Below, one piece after another: positions 8,239 through 16,660 of a DNA stretch of 64,000 nt. The notes beneath the pieces are model-generated. The model was not told where the DNA came from. It saw only the letters and a program-made list of their open reading frames with translations, and did no database searches. Source of the DNA: Verrucomicrobiota bacterium (GTDB lineage Bacteria; Verrucomicrobiota; Verrucomicrobiia; Limisphaerales; UBA9464); assembly GCA_016871805.1 (NCBI GenBank), contig VHCG01000016.1, positions 1 through 64,000 on the forward strand. Reading direction: 5' to 3'. Position 1 is the first letter of the stretch; each line of letters starts with the position of its first letter. Made by a program: the position numbers and the translations under genes.

Positions 8239-8610
8239 ATGCGCGTCACCAACGCTCCCGCCTCCCGCAAACGTCGTAAACGGATGCTCCAGCTCGCCAA
8301 GGGCTACCGTCTGAAGCGCAGCAAGCTGTACCGTTACGCCTCCGATGCCGTCGACCACGGTCTGCAGTACGCCTACCGCGACCGCAAGACCAAGAAGCGG
8401 ACCTACCGCAATCTCTGGCAGATCCGCATCAATGCGGCTGCGCGCGCCGCGGGCATCACCTACAGCCGATTCATGGAAGGCCTCAAGGCCGCCCAATGTG
8501 GGCTGGATCGCAAGGTCATCGCCGACCTCGCCGCCACCGACAGCCCGGCCTTCGCCAAGCTCGTCGAGCTGGCCCAGGGTGGTCTGAAGTCTAAGGCTGC
8601 CAAGGCCTGA
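8239..8610 (+). CDS. rplT: 50S ribosomal protein L20
   Basis: 123 residues, close to the usual 115-120. Diagnostic segments are RVTNAPASRKRRKRMLQLAK, the GYRLKRSKLYRYA block, RDRKTKKRTYRNLWQIRINA and GITYSRFMEGLKAA. L20 binds 23S rRNA early in large-subunit assembly, and in several bacteria it represses its own operon by binding the mRNA leader. It is co-transcribed with rpmI. Confidence 0.97.
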   Translation: MRVTNAPASRKRRKRMLQLAKGYRLKRSKLYRYASDAVDHGLQYAYRDRKTKKRTYRNLWQIRINAAARAAGITYSRFMEGLKAAQCGLDRKVIADLAATDSPAFAKLVELAQGGLKSKAAKA

Positions 8611-8644
8611 GCCAGCAGCCAACCCCGGTATCAACCGGAAAGAC

Positions 8645-8675
8645 AGGGCGGTTCACCTCGGGTGGCCGCCCTTTT
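8645..8675 (+). terminator. intrinsic terminator after rplT
   Basis: AGGGCGG..CACC pairs with GGTG.CCGCCCT and is followed by TTTT. It lies 35 bases after the rplT stop and overlaps the last codons of the convergent MFS gene. Confidence 0.75.
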
Positions 8676-10182
8676 GGTTGTCGACGGATCCTTCGCGGGC
8701 AAACGGCGAGGCCAGCACCTCCCTGCCCCCCTCCGCCAGCTCCCCTCCCACGTCACCCAGACGACGCGCCTGACGCCGGATCTGCCGCAAGGAGTGGCGG
8801 GTCAGACCGATGAGTCCCCCGGGGGTCAGGACCATCTGGGCCGTGCTCGTGAGGGTCAGCATTGGATTGAACGGACTCATCCGCCGCATCGTGCGCCAGA
8901 CCGCCTCAGTCGCGTGTGCCTCCTCCTCCACGACAAAGTCCAGAAGGTGCACGCACAAAAGGCAGCCCACCATCGAGATCGCGATGACCAGGTGGTAGTC
9001 CCAAATGGTCTGCCCCAGGAAGATCCCAAGACGATCCGGGAGCACACGGAGCAGGAATCCACCCAGGACCGGGCCGAGAGCGGTCATGAGGCTTGTGAGG
9101 GCGAGGAAGGCAGCGACGTAGGGGGCCTTGTTGGCGGGGGCCAATTTGAGCATGAGGTTGAACTGGCAGAGCTGGAATCCCGCGGTCGTGGCTCCGACGA
9201 CCAGATAGGCCAGGGCGAGGTGCCAGAAGAACCGCTCCCCAGCGAGGCTCCAGAATACCAGTCCCGAAAGCGCCCAGACGATCGAGGCCACATAGAGCAC
9301 CGGCTTGCTGCCGAACCGGTCACACAGGAAGCCCCAGCCGCGGAGAGTCAGGATTCCGCCCACACCCGCCAGGGCCGTCAACAACCCCACCTCTCCCATC
9401 GATCGGTGGAGTCCCTCGAGGAGGAATACCGTGTAGAACGGCTGGCCGAGGTTCAGGAGGAAACCCCAGCAGCCCACGAACGCCACGAGCTTCAGATAGT
9501 TGGCGTCCCGCAGCGGTTCGGCGATCTCCCGCCAGTCGGGCGGCACTATCTCCCTGCGCGAGACCGACGCAGGAAACGTCATGCGCCTGAGGAAGTAATA
9601 CCCCACCAACCTTCCCAATCCCGCCACGGCAAAGATCCAGCCGAATGTGGTGAGGGAATTGCCGCCCCTTCCGGCGACCGCGCTGGCCGCCAAGACCACC
9701 ACCAGCGTCCAGAATCCGAAGATGAGATTGCGTCGACCGAAATAGGTCCCACTGAGCCGCGGAGGCACCAGCTGGGCGATGGCGGCCGACCAGGCGACGG
9801 CCGTGATGCTGTTGGCCAGGGTCGCAACGATCAGGACTGCGGCGAAGACGACACCCCGTCGCGATGGCTGGAGGAATGGGAGCAGGCTGATCAGTCCCCA
9901 GGGCGCCGCATTCACCAGGAATCCAATCGCCATGATCCGCAGGAGCGACATGCGACGTCTCAACGCCGTGGCCAGGATGGGCTGGATGAGGTTGCACACG
10001 TGCGGCAGGGCCGCCATCAACCCGACCGCACCCGGACCCCATCCCAACGCGGCAACCGCGAAGGCGATGACGAACGGGAAGCTCGGCATCGTGAGGTTCA
10101 GCATCGGGACGCTGAAGCACGCTTCGATCGTCGCCGACTTCAGCGACAACACCAGCTCACGTCGTCCCATCTTTGGTTCCAT
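8653..10182 (-). CDS. major facilitator superfamily transporter
   Basis: 509 residues with about 12 hydrophobic segments in two halves separated by a loop (MTFPASVSRREIVPPDWREI). The first half has GPGAVGLMAALPHVCNLIQP and the second has a GRWGFLCDRFG-like loop (RGWGFLCDRFGSKP), the MFS signature position between transmembrane segments. A hydrophilic C-terminal tail of about 60 residues follows. The substrate cannot be told. ATG 10182 (MEPKMGRREL) is chosen over a TTG at 10215. It is convergent with rplT. Confidence 0.8.
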   Translation of the reverse strand: MEPKMGRRELVLSLKSATIEACFSVPMLNLTMPSFPFVIAFAVAALGWGPGAVGLMAALPHVCNLIQPILATALRRRMSLLRIMAIGFLVNAAPWGLISLLPFLQPSRRGVVFAAVLIVATLANSITAVAWSAAIAQLVPPRLSGTYFGRRNLIFGFWTLVVVLAASAVAGRGGNSLTTFGWIFAVAGLGRLVGYYFLRRMTFPASVSRREIVPPDWREIAEPLRDANYLKLVAFVGCWGFLLNLGQPFYTVFLLEGLHRSMGEVGLLTALAGVGGILTLRGWGFLCDRFGSKPVLYVASIVWALSGLVFWSLAGERFFWHLALAYLVVGATTAGFQLCQFNLMLKLAPANKAPYVAAFLALTSLMTALGPVLGGFLLRVLPDRLGIFLGQTIWDYHLVIAISMVGCLLCVHLLDFVVEEEAHATEAVWRTMRRMSPFNPMLTLTSTAQMVLTPGGLIGLTRHSLRQIRRQARRLGDVGGELAEGGREVLASPFAREGSVDNQKGGHPR

Positions 10183-10211
10183 CACGTTCGGGATACACCG
10201 GGCAAAGGGTC

Positions 10212-10457
10212 TCAAAGAATCTCGGTGCCATGGGGAAGCTGAGTCGGTAGCAGGAAGGTCCTGATCAGATCACCCTCCCCGCAGACCATCATGGTCTGGA
10301 GACCCGTGAACCATGGACCAGCCGGAACTTCAGGCCTCTCATCAAGCCAGTCTGCAAGCTGCCCAATGGCAGTAGCCGAAATCTTTCGCCCCTGAATTCT
10401 ATCAAGAAAGTGACGCAGGAGTGCCGGCGGAATGTTCTTTCGGCGGACCTGAGGCAT
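10212..10457 (-). CDS. small protein, second gene of a toxin-antitoxin-like pair
   Basis: 81 residues: ALLRHFLDRIQGRKISATAI, then QLADWLDERPEVPAGPWF, then VCGEGDLIRTFLLP. I recall this pattern as a conserved uncharacterised small-protein family but know no activity for it. The start codon overlaps the stop of the upstream gene by one base (TGATG), so the two are translationally coupled. The compact two-gene arrangement resembles a toxin-antitoxin module, with this as the possible toxin. That assignment is inference only. Confidence 0.55.
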   Translation of the reverse strand: MPQVRRKNIPPALLRHFLDRIQGRKISATAIGQLADWLDERPEVPAGPWFTGLQTMMVCGEGDLIRTFLLPTQLPHGTEIL

Positions 10458-10675
10458 CAGGGGCGGCCGTAGAATCCGGACTCGATGGAATCCCTGAGGA
10501 TTTGAATCTCAGCCGGATTGTCCTCGACAGCCAAACGCTCCGCCAACTGTCTCATGGCATCCCCACTCAGCATGTCCTCAGTGCTCAGGCACCGGGCAAA
10601 CCGGATGACAGCCGACCGATCCGATGCTGGAAGGGAGGTTATTTCCCCAATGATTTGAGCCGCAGTCATGCTCAA
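10457..10675 (-). CDS. small protein, first gene of a toxin-antitoxin-like pair
   Basis: 72 residues, starting MSMTAAQIIGEITSLPASDR with the pattern of a helical antitoxin-type N-terminus, then RSAVIRFARCL and an acidic C-terminal half with IQILRDSIESGFYGRP. This resembles short antitoxin-like proteins that use an AQIIxEIxxLPxxDR opening. It is coupled to the downstream 81-aa gene by a TGATG overlap. No DNA-binding fold can be asserted. Confidence 0.55.
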   Translation of the reverse strand: MSMTAAQIIGEITSLPASDRSAVIRFARCLSTEDMLSGDAMRQLAERLAVEDNPAEIQILRDSIESGFYGRP

Positions 10676-10743
10676 AACCTATGGAGTGCCGGACATTGGG
10701 TCAAACTTCAGACACCCCACGGCCAAGGGGTGCTGCTTCCATG

Positions 10744-12129
10744 TCAGCCCTCTGCCGACCGGAGCGACCAGACGCGTCGACCCCCGACGATCGTGTGCAG
10801 GACCCGTCCACGCAGGCGCCAGCCGTGAAAGGGATTATTCGACGACTTGCTGGCCGTTTCGTCGCGCGACGAGGTCCACTCCTCATTCGGATCGAAGAGG
10901 GTGAGGTCTGCGACCCCGCCGACCCGGATTTCTCCACGGCCATCCTTGAACCGCAGGAGCTTCGCGGGCTCCGAGGTGAGCTTGGCGAGGGTCCCGATCA
11001 GGGAAAGGCGCCCCGTGTGAACCAGGGCCATCAACGACAGCGCCAGCTCGGTCTCAAGCCCCACGATGCCGAACGGAGCGTAGTCGAACTCGACATCCTT
11101 CTCGGATTGGGAATGGGGCGCATGGTCGCTGCTGATGATCGCCAGGGTGCCATCGACCAATCCCTCTAGGATCGCCTCCCGGTCCCGGGCGGAACGCAAG
11201 GGAGGGTTCATCTTGAAGTCCGTGTGGTAGTTCGGCCACTCGGGCAGCGGGGTTTCCTTGAAGAACCGAGCAGCCTGATCGGAACCATCCTCCCGCCAGA
11301 ACTCCTCACTGCCCGCGATACAGGCTTCGGTCAGGGTAAAGTGGTGCGGACAGGCCTCACCGGAGATCGGCACCCCCCGTCCTCGTGCCTCCCGCAACAA
11401 CCGGATGCTGCCGGCCGAGCTGAGGTGCTGGCAGTGGATGACGGTTCCGGTCTGCTCCGCCAGGAGGATGTTGCGGGCGACGATGACCTCCTCGCCCGCC
11501 GCAGGCCACCCGGCGAGTCCCAGAATGGTCGAGTACTTGCCCTCGTGCATGACCCCCTTGGTGACCAGGCCGTAGTCCTGGCAGTGGTCCATGATTGGCA
11601 GATCGAACATCCGGGCATACTCGCAGGCCCGACGCATCAGGTCGTTGTTCTGGATGCAGTGTCCGTCGTCGGTCAGGGCGATGACCCCGGCCTTGTGAAG
11701 CGACCCGATCGGGGCGAGTTCCTCGCCGGCGATTCCCTTGGTGAGGGCGCCCGTGATCTCGACCCGACACTGGGCCTTCGCGGCGCTGTCCTGGATCAGG
11801 GCCACCGTGCCGGCATTGTCGATCGCGGGCGACGTGTTGGGCATGCAGACCACGGTCGAAAAGCCACCCCGCACCGCACACCGGGAACCGCTCTGCACGT
11901 CCTCCTTCTTGGTCTGTCCGGGCTCGCGGAAATGCACGTGGATGTCGATGAGACCAGGCGCCACCACCAGCCCGCGGGCGTCGAGGATCTCGGCGTCTGG
12001 GGGGCACTGGCCCCGCAGATCGGGACCCACTGCGGCCACCTTGCCCTCGACCACGAGCACGTCGGCGATCGCATCCAACCCGGAGGCTGGATCCACCACG
12101 CGTCCACCGGAGACCAACATCGAAGTCAT
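10744..12129 (-). CDS. pyrC: dihydroorotase (class I type)
   Basis: 461 residues. The enzyme interconverts N-carbamoyl-L-aspartate and L-dihydroorotate in pyrimidine synthesis. Metal-site motifs are present: GLIDIHVHFREPG (His-x-His), VVCMPNTSPAIDN, IMDHCQDYGL, VIHCQHLSSA and SSDHAPHS, plus the C-terminal amidohydrolase strand (GGVADLTLFDP). The length fits class I, somewhat long because of a segment around EEFWREDGSD. No pyrB lies next to it here. It is read as a single gene, separated by 115 bases from the exporter operon. Confidence 0.93.
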   Translation of the reverse strand: MTSMLVSGGRVVDPASGLDAIADVLVVEGKVAAVGPDLRGQCPPDAEILDARGLVVAPGLIDIHVHFREPGQTKKEDVQSGSRCAVRGGFSTVVCMPNTSPAIDNAGTVALIQDSAAKAQCRVEITGALTKGIAGEELAPIGSLHKAGVIALTDDGHCIQNNDLMRRACEYARMFDLPIMDHCQDYGLVTKGVMHEGKYSTILGLAGWPAAGEEVIVARNILLAEQTGTVIHCQHLSSAGSIRLLREARGRGVPISGEACPHHFTLTEACIAGSEEFWREDGSDQAARFFKETPLPEWPNYHTDFKMNPPLRSARDREAILEGLVDGTLAIISSDHAPHSQSEKDVEFDYAPFGIVGLETELALSLMALVHTGRLSLIGTLAKLTSEPAKLLRFKDGRGEIRVGGVADLTLFDPNEEWTSSRDETASKSSNNPFHGWRLRGRVLHTIVGGRRVWSLRSAEG

Positions 12130-12244
12130 CGTCCCGACACGCTATGGCAAAGCCCCGGAGCGGGAAAGTCCGCGATCAGAGCATCAGCGCGGCGGAAGGA
12201 AACCTGCCCGACGGGTCACCGGGCAGGAGTCCTTGGATACGAAC

Positions 12245-13225
12245 TCAGCGGAGCGCAGCGCCGGCCGGGGCCGATGTCGTTCCGTCCTTCTTCGCCCGTT
12301 CGATGAACACATCCACCTGCTGCCCGACGTAGATCGGAAAGCTGGGGCGATCGAATTCGTAGATGACCTGGGGGACCCGAGTGTCCACACGTTCAAAGCT
12401 GTCACCCGTGAGGCTGCGCTTGGGCACGACATAAGGTTCCACCCGGACGAACCTCAGGGGGACGGTCCAGTCGGAACGCCCCTTGATCGCACCCACCGCG
12501 GGGGTTCCAGGGGTGAAGTCGATGGCGGTCTGTTCATCGATGTCGGCCCGGACCTGTAGCCGATCGTTCCCTCCGGTGTTAAGGAGCAGCAATGGCTCGG
12601 AGGTCACACCGGCGGAGGCAAACTCTCCGGGGCGGATGTTGACCTGCAGGACGACGCCATCGTGCGGCGAGCGAACCGTGAGGAGGTCGAGCGTGGTCCG
12701 GGCAAGATCACGCTGGGCCGTCGCAGCCTCCACCTGGCTTTCGGCGGAGACCAGCTCCGCCTTGGCACGATCGGCGGCGAACTGCTGCCGGTTGATCTCC
12801 TCCTCGGTGATGACTCCTTCCTCGCGCAGCTTCCGGCCCCTCTTGAGCTGATCCTCTGCATCGTTGAGCAGGATTCGTCGGGTGACCGTGGCTGCCTTCA
12901 GGGACTCAAGTTCGGTCTCCTTGGTGTTCAGGAGGGCCCGGGATTCCCGGTCATTCAGCTGAAACAGCGGGGAGCCGGCGGCGAGGGTGTCCCCAACCTT
13001 GACGAACACCTTCGCCACGACTCCGGCTTTCTGGGAGGCGATCCGGACGTTCTCGCCTCGGGCCTCGATGAGGCCGGAGGCTGCCAGGCTTTCGGCATAC
13101 GGCGACCGGGCGGGAGGCGACACCGGGCCGGGTGCGAACGGCTTGCTGCCGACTCGGCGAACGAGCACGACGGCAAGGACGATGCCGATGAGGGCCGAGT
13201 AGAAACTGACGCTCCTGAGGATCAT
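12245..13225 (-). CDS. HlyD/DevB-type periplasmic adaptor of an ABC exporter
   Basis: 326 residues, with one N-terminal membrane anchor (SFYSALIGIVLAVVLVRRV). A biotinyl-lipoyl-like half-motif follows (GLIEARGENVRIASQKAGVV), then a coiled coil (residues about 95-190, LNTKETELESLKAATVTRR and on), the second lipoyl half (VRSPHDGVVLQVNIRPGEFA) and a beta-barrel. This is membrane fusion protein architecture. ATG 13225 is used because the longer frame would overlap the ATPase gene, which ends at 13233. It is the last gene of the permease-ATPase-adaptor operon. Confidence 0.88.
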   Translation of the reverse strand: MILRSVSFYSALIGIVLAVVLVRRVGSKPFAPGPVSPPARSPYAESLAASGLIEARGENVRIASQKAGVVAKVFVKVGDTLAAGSPLFQLNDRESRALLNTKETELESLKAATVTRRILLNDAEDQLKRGRKLREEGVITEEEINRQQFAADRAKAELVSAESQVEAATAQRDLARTTLDLLTVRSPHDGVVLQVNIRPGEFASAGVTSEPLLLLNTGGNDRLQVRADIDEQTAIDFTPGTPAVGAIKGRSDWTVPLRFVRVEPYVVPKRSLTGDSFERVDTRVPQVIYEFDRPSFPIYVGQQVDVFIERAKKDGTTSAPAGAALR

Positions 13226-13232
13226 GGGTCGG

Positions 13233-13979
13233 CTAGTGGGGCTGGGCGGCGAACTGCTGGACGGCGGCACCCGAGAGGACCTCCTCGACACGGCCGTCCT
13301 CCATGCGGGTGATGCGATCGGCGAACCCATAGGTCCGGGGATCATGGGTGACCAGGATGACGCATCGACCGCCGGCGCGGGCACCCCCGGCAAGAAGGTC
13401 CATGATGTCGTGCCCAGTCCGGGAGTCGAGGGCACTTGTCGGCTCGTCACACAAAATGAGCTGCGGTTCGTGCACGAGAGCGCGGGCAATGGCGACCCGC
13501 TGCTGCTGGCCACCGGACAGTTCCAGGGGGTTCCGATGGCGTCGGTCCCCGAGGCCCACCCGGGCCAGCAGGGCGCCCGCCCGGTCCTCGGCCTCGCGGC
13601 GTCGGACCCCCTGGAGCAGTAGCGGAATACTGACGTTCTCCACCAGGCTCAGGGTCGGGATGAGGTTGAACTGTTGGAAGATGAACCCGATGTGCGCCCC
13701 CCGAAACTCGGTCAGCTGCCGGTCCGAGAAGGCGGACAGCGACTGGCCCAGGACACGGATGTCCCCCGCGTCGGACCGCAGGGTTCCCGCGATGATCGAA
13801 AGCAGGGTGGTCTTGCCACAGCCACTCGGTCCGACCACCAGATGCAGTTCTCCGTGATCGGCCCCGAACCGGACTCCGGAAAGGGCCTGGGTCTGGTTGT
13901 CCTTCGGTCCAAACGACTTGGAAACCCCATCGACCTGGACGGCGGGACCAGCGGCCACGTTGGGGCTCGGTACAGTCAT
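13233..13979 (-). CDS. ABC transporter ATPase, DevA/LolD-like
   Basis: 248 residues. Walker A is GPSGCGKTT, the Q-loop region is HIGFIFQQFNLIPTLS, the signature is LSGGQQQRVAIARAL, Walker B is LILCDEPTSALD, and the switch histidine is in VTHDPR. The QFNLIPTLSLVENVSIPLLL stretch is typical of MacB/LolD/DevA ATPases. It sits between the permease and the adaptor with gaps of 24 and 8 bases, so the three form one exporter. ATG 13979 is chosen; the frame upstream belongs to the permease gene. Confidence 0.95.
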   Translation of the reverse strand: MTVPSPNVAAGPAVQVDGVSKSFGPKDNQTQALSGVRFGADHGELHLVVGPSGCGKTTLLSIIAGTLRSDAGDIRVLGQSLSAFSDRQLTEFRGAHIGFIFQQFNLIPTLSLVENVSIPLLLQGVRRREAEDRAGALLARVGLGDRRHRNPLELSGGQQQRVAIARALVHEPQLILCDEPTSALDSRTGHDIMDLLAGGARAGGRCVILVTHDPRTYGFADRITRMEDGRVEEVLSGAAVQQFAAQPH

Positions 13980-14002
13980 GAAGGAGATCAACCGGATCCG
14001 AC

Positions 14003-15142
14003 TCAGCCGCGGAACACGATTGCCGGGTCCAGTCGGGATACCTTCCGGATGCCCAGCAGTGCAGCAACGAGACAGATCAACAGAACGGCGAGACCCGTCA
14101 GCACAAGGCTGCGGTAGTCGAGCAGGAAGGGTGGCTTCTCGAACGGCAGGACAATGAGCCCAAAGATGGCAGTCAGCCCCACTCCCAGGCCGTATCCGAT
14201 CAGTCCGACCGTGAAGGCCTGCAGCAGAAGAAGCCGGGCCAGGAGTCCATTGCTGGCACCCATGGCCTTCAGGGCCCCGAGGTGACGGATATTCTCCAGG
14301 AACCACGAGAAGAAGGTCTGGGCGGAGATCACAATGCCAACGATGAACCCCAGCGTGATGGTGGTAAGGAACGAGGCGGGAATGCCGGTGTTGGCCCACA
14401 CGAAGTCGGTCGTCGCCTGGGAGAACCCTGCGCTGGTGTAGGCGTGCAGCCCTGTCTCACGCCCGATCCGGGCGGCCACTTCCTCCGGAGTCTGCCCGGG
14501 GGACGGCTCGGCCAGGATGATCGACAGCATCTTCCGCTGCCGGGGGGAAAAATTGATGGCCTTGTCGTAGGTGGTGAACACATACGGATAGCCGAAGAAA
14601 TGCTTTTCCGTCTTGCAGATGCCGACCACACGGGCTTCCCGGTCGTGGATCTCGAAGGTGTCACCCACCCTCATCGGTCGACCCAATCCCTCGCCGAGGC
14701 GTACCGTGGCCAAGGTATCAATGATGACCGCATTCGGCAGCCGAAGGCGTTCGAGATCCCCCTCGAGCATCACGGGTGGACGGCCGAACAGGGTGGAGGC
14801 ATCCAGACCCACCAACTGGACCGGCTTCTCGCCACCGCTGTCCGCGCGGGCCTTGGTCACCGCAAGGAATAGGGGCTCCGCAAAGTCGACTCCCGGCACC
14901 GATCGGACCCGGTTCAGGTCGGTATCCTTGAGCGGCTTGGTCTCATTGGCGGTCACGACCCGGGCCTCCACCACCCAGATGGAGGCCCGGACATTGCGCA
15001 TGTGCGAGGTGGTCCAGCTCAGCAATCCGCGGAACACCCCGTTCTGCTGGGTCATCAGGAGCGATGCAAACGCCACCCCTCCGACCAGCATGATGTACTT
15101 CCCCCGGTCTGCCATGAGCATCTTGAGCGCGATATGATACAT
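14003..15142 (-). CDS. FtsX-domain ABC permease, DevC-like
   Basis: 379 residues with the MacB/FtsX layout: one N-terminal membrane segment (KYIMLVGGVAFASLLMTQQN), a large periplasmic domain (residues about 40-250), then three segments at about 260-285, 305-340 and 350-370. The opening resembles DevC permeases, which work with DevA and DevB in exporting lipids or other substrates. ATG 15142 has GGAG just upstream and is preferred to the GTG at 15154. It is the first gene of the three-gene operon. Confidence 0.9.
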   Translation of the reverse strand: MYHIALKMLMADRGKYIMLVGGVAFASLLMTQQNGVFRGLLSWTTSHMRNVRASIWVVEARVVTANETKPLKDTDLNRVRSVPGVDFAEPLFLAVTKARADSGGEKPVQLVGLDASTLFGRPPVMLEGDLERLRLPNAVIIDTLATVRLGEGLGRPMRVGDTFEIHDREARVVGICKTEKHFFGYPYVFTTYDKAINFSPRQRKMLSIILAEPSPGQTPEEVAARIGRETGLHAYTSAGFSQATTDFVWANTGIPASFLTTITLGFIVGIVISAQTFFSWFLENIRHLGALKAMGASNGLLARLLLLQAFTVGLIGYGLGVGLTAIFGLIVLPFEKPPFLLDYRSLVLTGLAVLLICLVAALLGIRKVSRLDPAIVFRG

Positions 15143-15196
15143 GGCGGACTCCACCCGGGGCTTCCGGGTCCAGGGTTCACATCCAGAACAGCGGGC

Positions 15197-15820
15197 CTAC
15201 TTGGCAGCCGCGTAGAGGGCCGACACTGCGTTCCAGTCGACGACGTTCCAGAACGCCTTCAGGTAGTCGGCCCGCTTGTTCTGGTACTTGAGATAGTAGG
15301 CGTGCTCCCAGACGTCGACACCAAGGATCGGCTTGCCCTCGACACCCGAGATGGCCTTGCCCATGAGCGGGGTGTCCTGGTTCGGGGTCGACGCAATCTC
15401 GAGTTTGCCCCCGTTGACGAGAAGCCAGGCCCAGCCGGAGCCGAAGCGTCCGATGCCCGCCGCCTCGAACTTCGCCTTGAAGTCGTCGAAGCTGCCGAAG
15501 GCCGACTGGATCGCCGCAGCGAGGTCGCCGGACGGCGTGCCACCCTTGCCGGGGCCCATGAGGTTCCAGAAAAAGGTGTGGTTCCAGTGGCCACCACCGT
15601 TGTTGCGGACAGGACCGCGGATGGCGTCGGGGACAGAGGGTAGATCGGCCAGGAGGGCCTCGATGGTCTTTCCCTCGAGCGCGGTGCCAGCGATGGCTTT
15701 GTTCAGGTTGTCGACGTAGGCCTTGTGATGGCGTCCGTGGTGGATCTCCATCGTCAGGGCATCGATGTGCGGCTCAAGGGCCTCCTTGGCGTACGGAAGT
15801 GGGGCGAGTTCGAATGGCAT
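15197..15820 (-). CDS. sodA: superoxide dismutase, Mn/Fe family
   Basis: 207 residues. It converts superoxide to oxygen and hydrogen peroxide. The metal ligands are visible: His in [10 protein letters not shown], His in [11 protein letters not shown], and the Asp and His of [27 protein letters not shown] (Gly) and STPNQD (Gln in the C-terminal half) are features of the manganese type, so Mn or cambialistic use is more likely than strict Fe. It lies upstream of the exporter operon on the same strand but has a 55-base gap and probably its own promoter. Confidence 0.95.
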   Translation of the reverse strand: MPFELAPLPYAKEALEPHIDALTMEIHHGRHHKAYVDNLNKAIAGTALEGKTIEALLADLPSVPDAIRGPVRNNGGGHWNHTFFWNLMGPGKGGTPSGDLAAAIQSAFGSFDDFKAKFEAAGIGRFGSGWAWLLVNGGKLEIASTPNQDTPLMGKAISGVEGKPILGVDVWEHAYYLKYQNKRADYLKAFWNVVDWNAVSALYAAAK

Positions 15821-16035
15821 GGTCGTGTTTCGGTTTGAATTGATGCGGCATCGCCAACGGAAGGGTCAGTCCATCCCGGAGCCGAAGACGTTTGGGGAGC
15901 CTAGACGGGATGCGTCAAACCTCAACGCGCAAAGCAGTCAGGGTCCTGTTCCAGTGCAATCCACCGACAACGACGGCAAGGCCCCGCCAACACCCTCGAT
16001 TGCCGAGGACCGGCTCTGTTCCTAGTCTGACGCCG

Positions 16036-16344
16036 GTGTCGGCAGCCTCATTTCCGGCCGGGTCGAACCCCCCTGCCCCCAGAACCCTTTCCCCGCTCAG
16101 CCGGGTCCGGGCCGGTTGTGTCGTGATCGTTCGCCAGCTCACGGCCAGCGACGACACCAACCAGCGGCTTCGGGAAATGGGCTTCGGTGAGGAACAGCGG
16201 GTCAAGGTGATCACGCTCCAGAACAACGTGCTGTGCCAGGTCTGCAACGCCCGCCTGGGCCTGAGTGCCCGGTTGGCGGAACAGATCCTGGTTGAGACCC
16301 TGCCGTCGCCATCACCCCTCCCGTTCCCGAGGCCCGGGGCCTGA
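16036..16344 (+). CDS. feoA: FeoA-domain protein 1
   Basis: 102 residues from a GTG start. The SH3-like FeoA core runs LSRVRAGCVVIVRQL, RLREMGFGEEQRVKVI, and ends RLAEQILVE. FeoA proteins are small cytoplasmic partners of the FeoB ferrous-iron channel. A CQVC pair lies in the middle of the core, unusual compared with the second copy. The start is uncertain because the open frame extends to 15892 with no good SD. It heads a feoA-feoA-feoB operon. Confidence 0.8.
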   Translation: MSAASFPAGSNPPAPRTLSPLSRVRAGCVVIVRQLTASDDTNQRLREMGFGEEQRVKVITLQNNVLCQVCNARLGLSARLAEQILVETLPSPSPLPFPRPGA

Positions 16345-16407
16345 CCTAGGGCAGACTCCAAGCCACCGCACCGCCGTGCAGCCCAAGCCCCACCACCGAT
16401 CCCACTC

Positions 16408-16653
16408 ATGACCCCTTCCAGCGCTCCAGTGCCCCTGAGCAGCCTGATTCCAGGATCCAAGGCCGTGGTCCGGGAGGTTCGCATTCCAGTCCAGCACCGG
16501 GCCCGACTCCTGGAGATGGGACTGCTCGTGGGCACCCCCGTCGAAATCGTGCGGTTTGCCCCGATGGGCGACCCCATCGAGCTCAAGGTCCGCGGCTACC
16601 ACCTGTCGCTCCGGCGCCACGAAGCCGACCAGATCCTCGTGACACCCGCCTGA
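16408..16653 (+). CDS. feoA: FeoA-domain protein 2
   Basis: 81 residues, classic FeoA length. PLSSLIPGSKAVVREVRI, then RARLLEMGLLVGTPVEIVRF, then PIELKVRGYHLSLRRHEADQ, which matches the family's glycine and leucine pattern closely. It ends 7 bases before feoB, so coupling is likely. Confidence 0.92.
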   Translation: MTPSSAPVPLSSLIPGSKAVVREVRIPVQHRARLLEMGLLVGTPVEIVRFAPMGDPIELKVRGYHLSLRRHEADQILVTPA

Positions 16654-16660
16654 TCCACCC

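Noticed and set aside
8662..10242. Long open frame on the plus strand, over 520 codons
   Set aside because: It lies opposite the MFS gene and its translation is rich in Arg, Gln, His and Pro without domains. It is the antisense shadow of a GC-rich gene.
15892..16035. N-terminal extension of the first FeoA
   Set aside because: The open frame reaches further upstream, but the translation is low-complexity Pro/Arg/Thr and the FeoA core needs no such extension.
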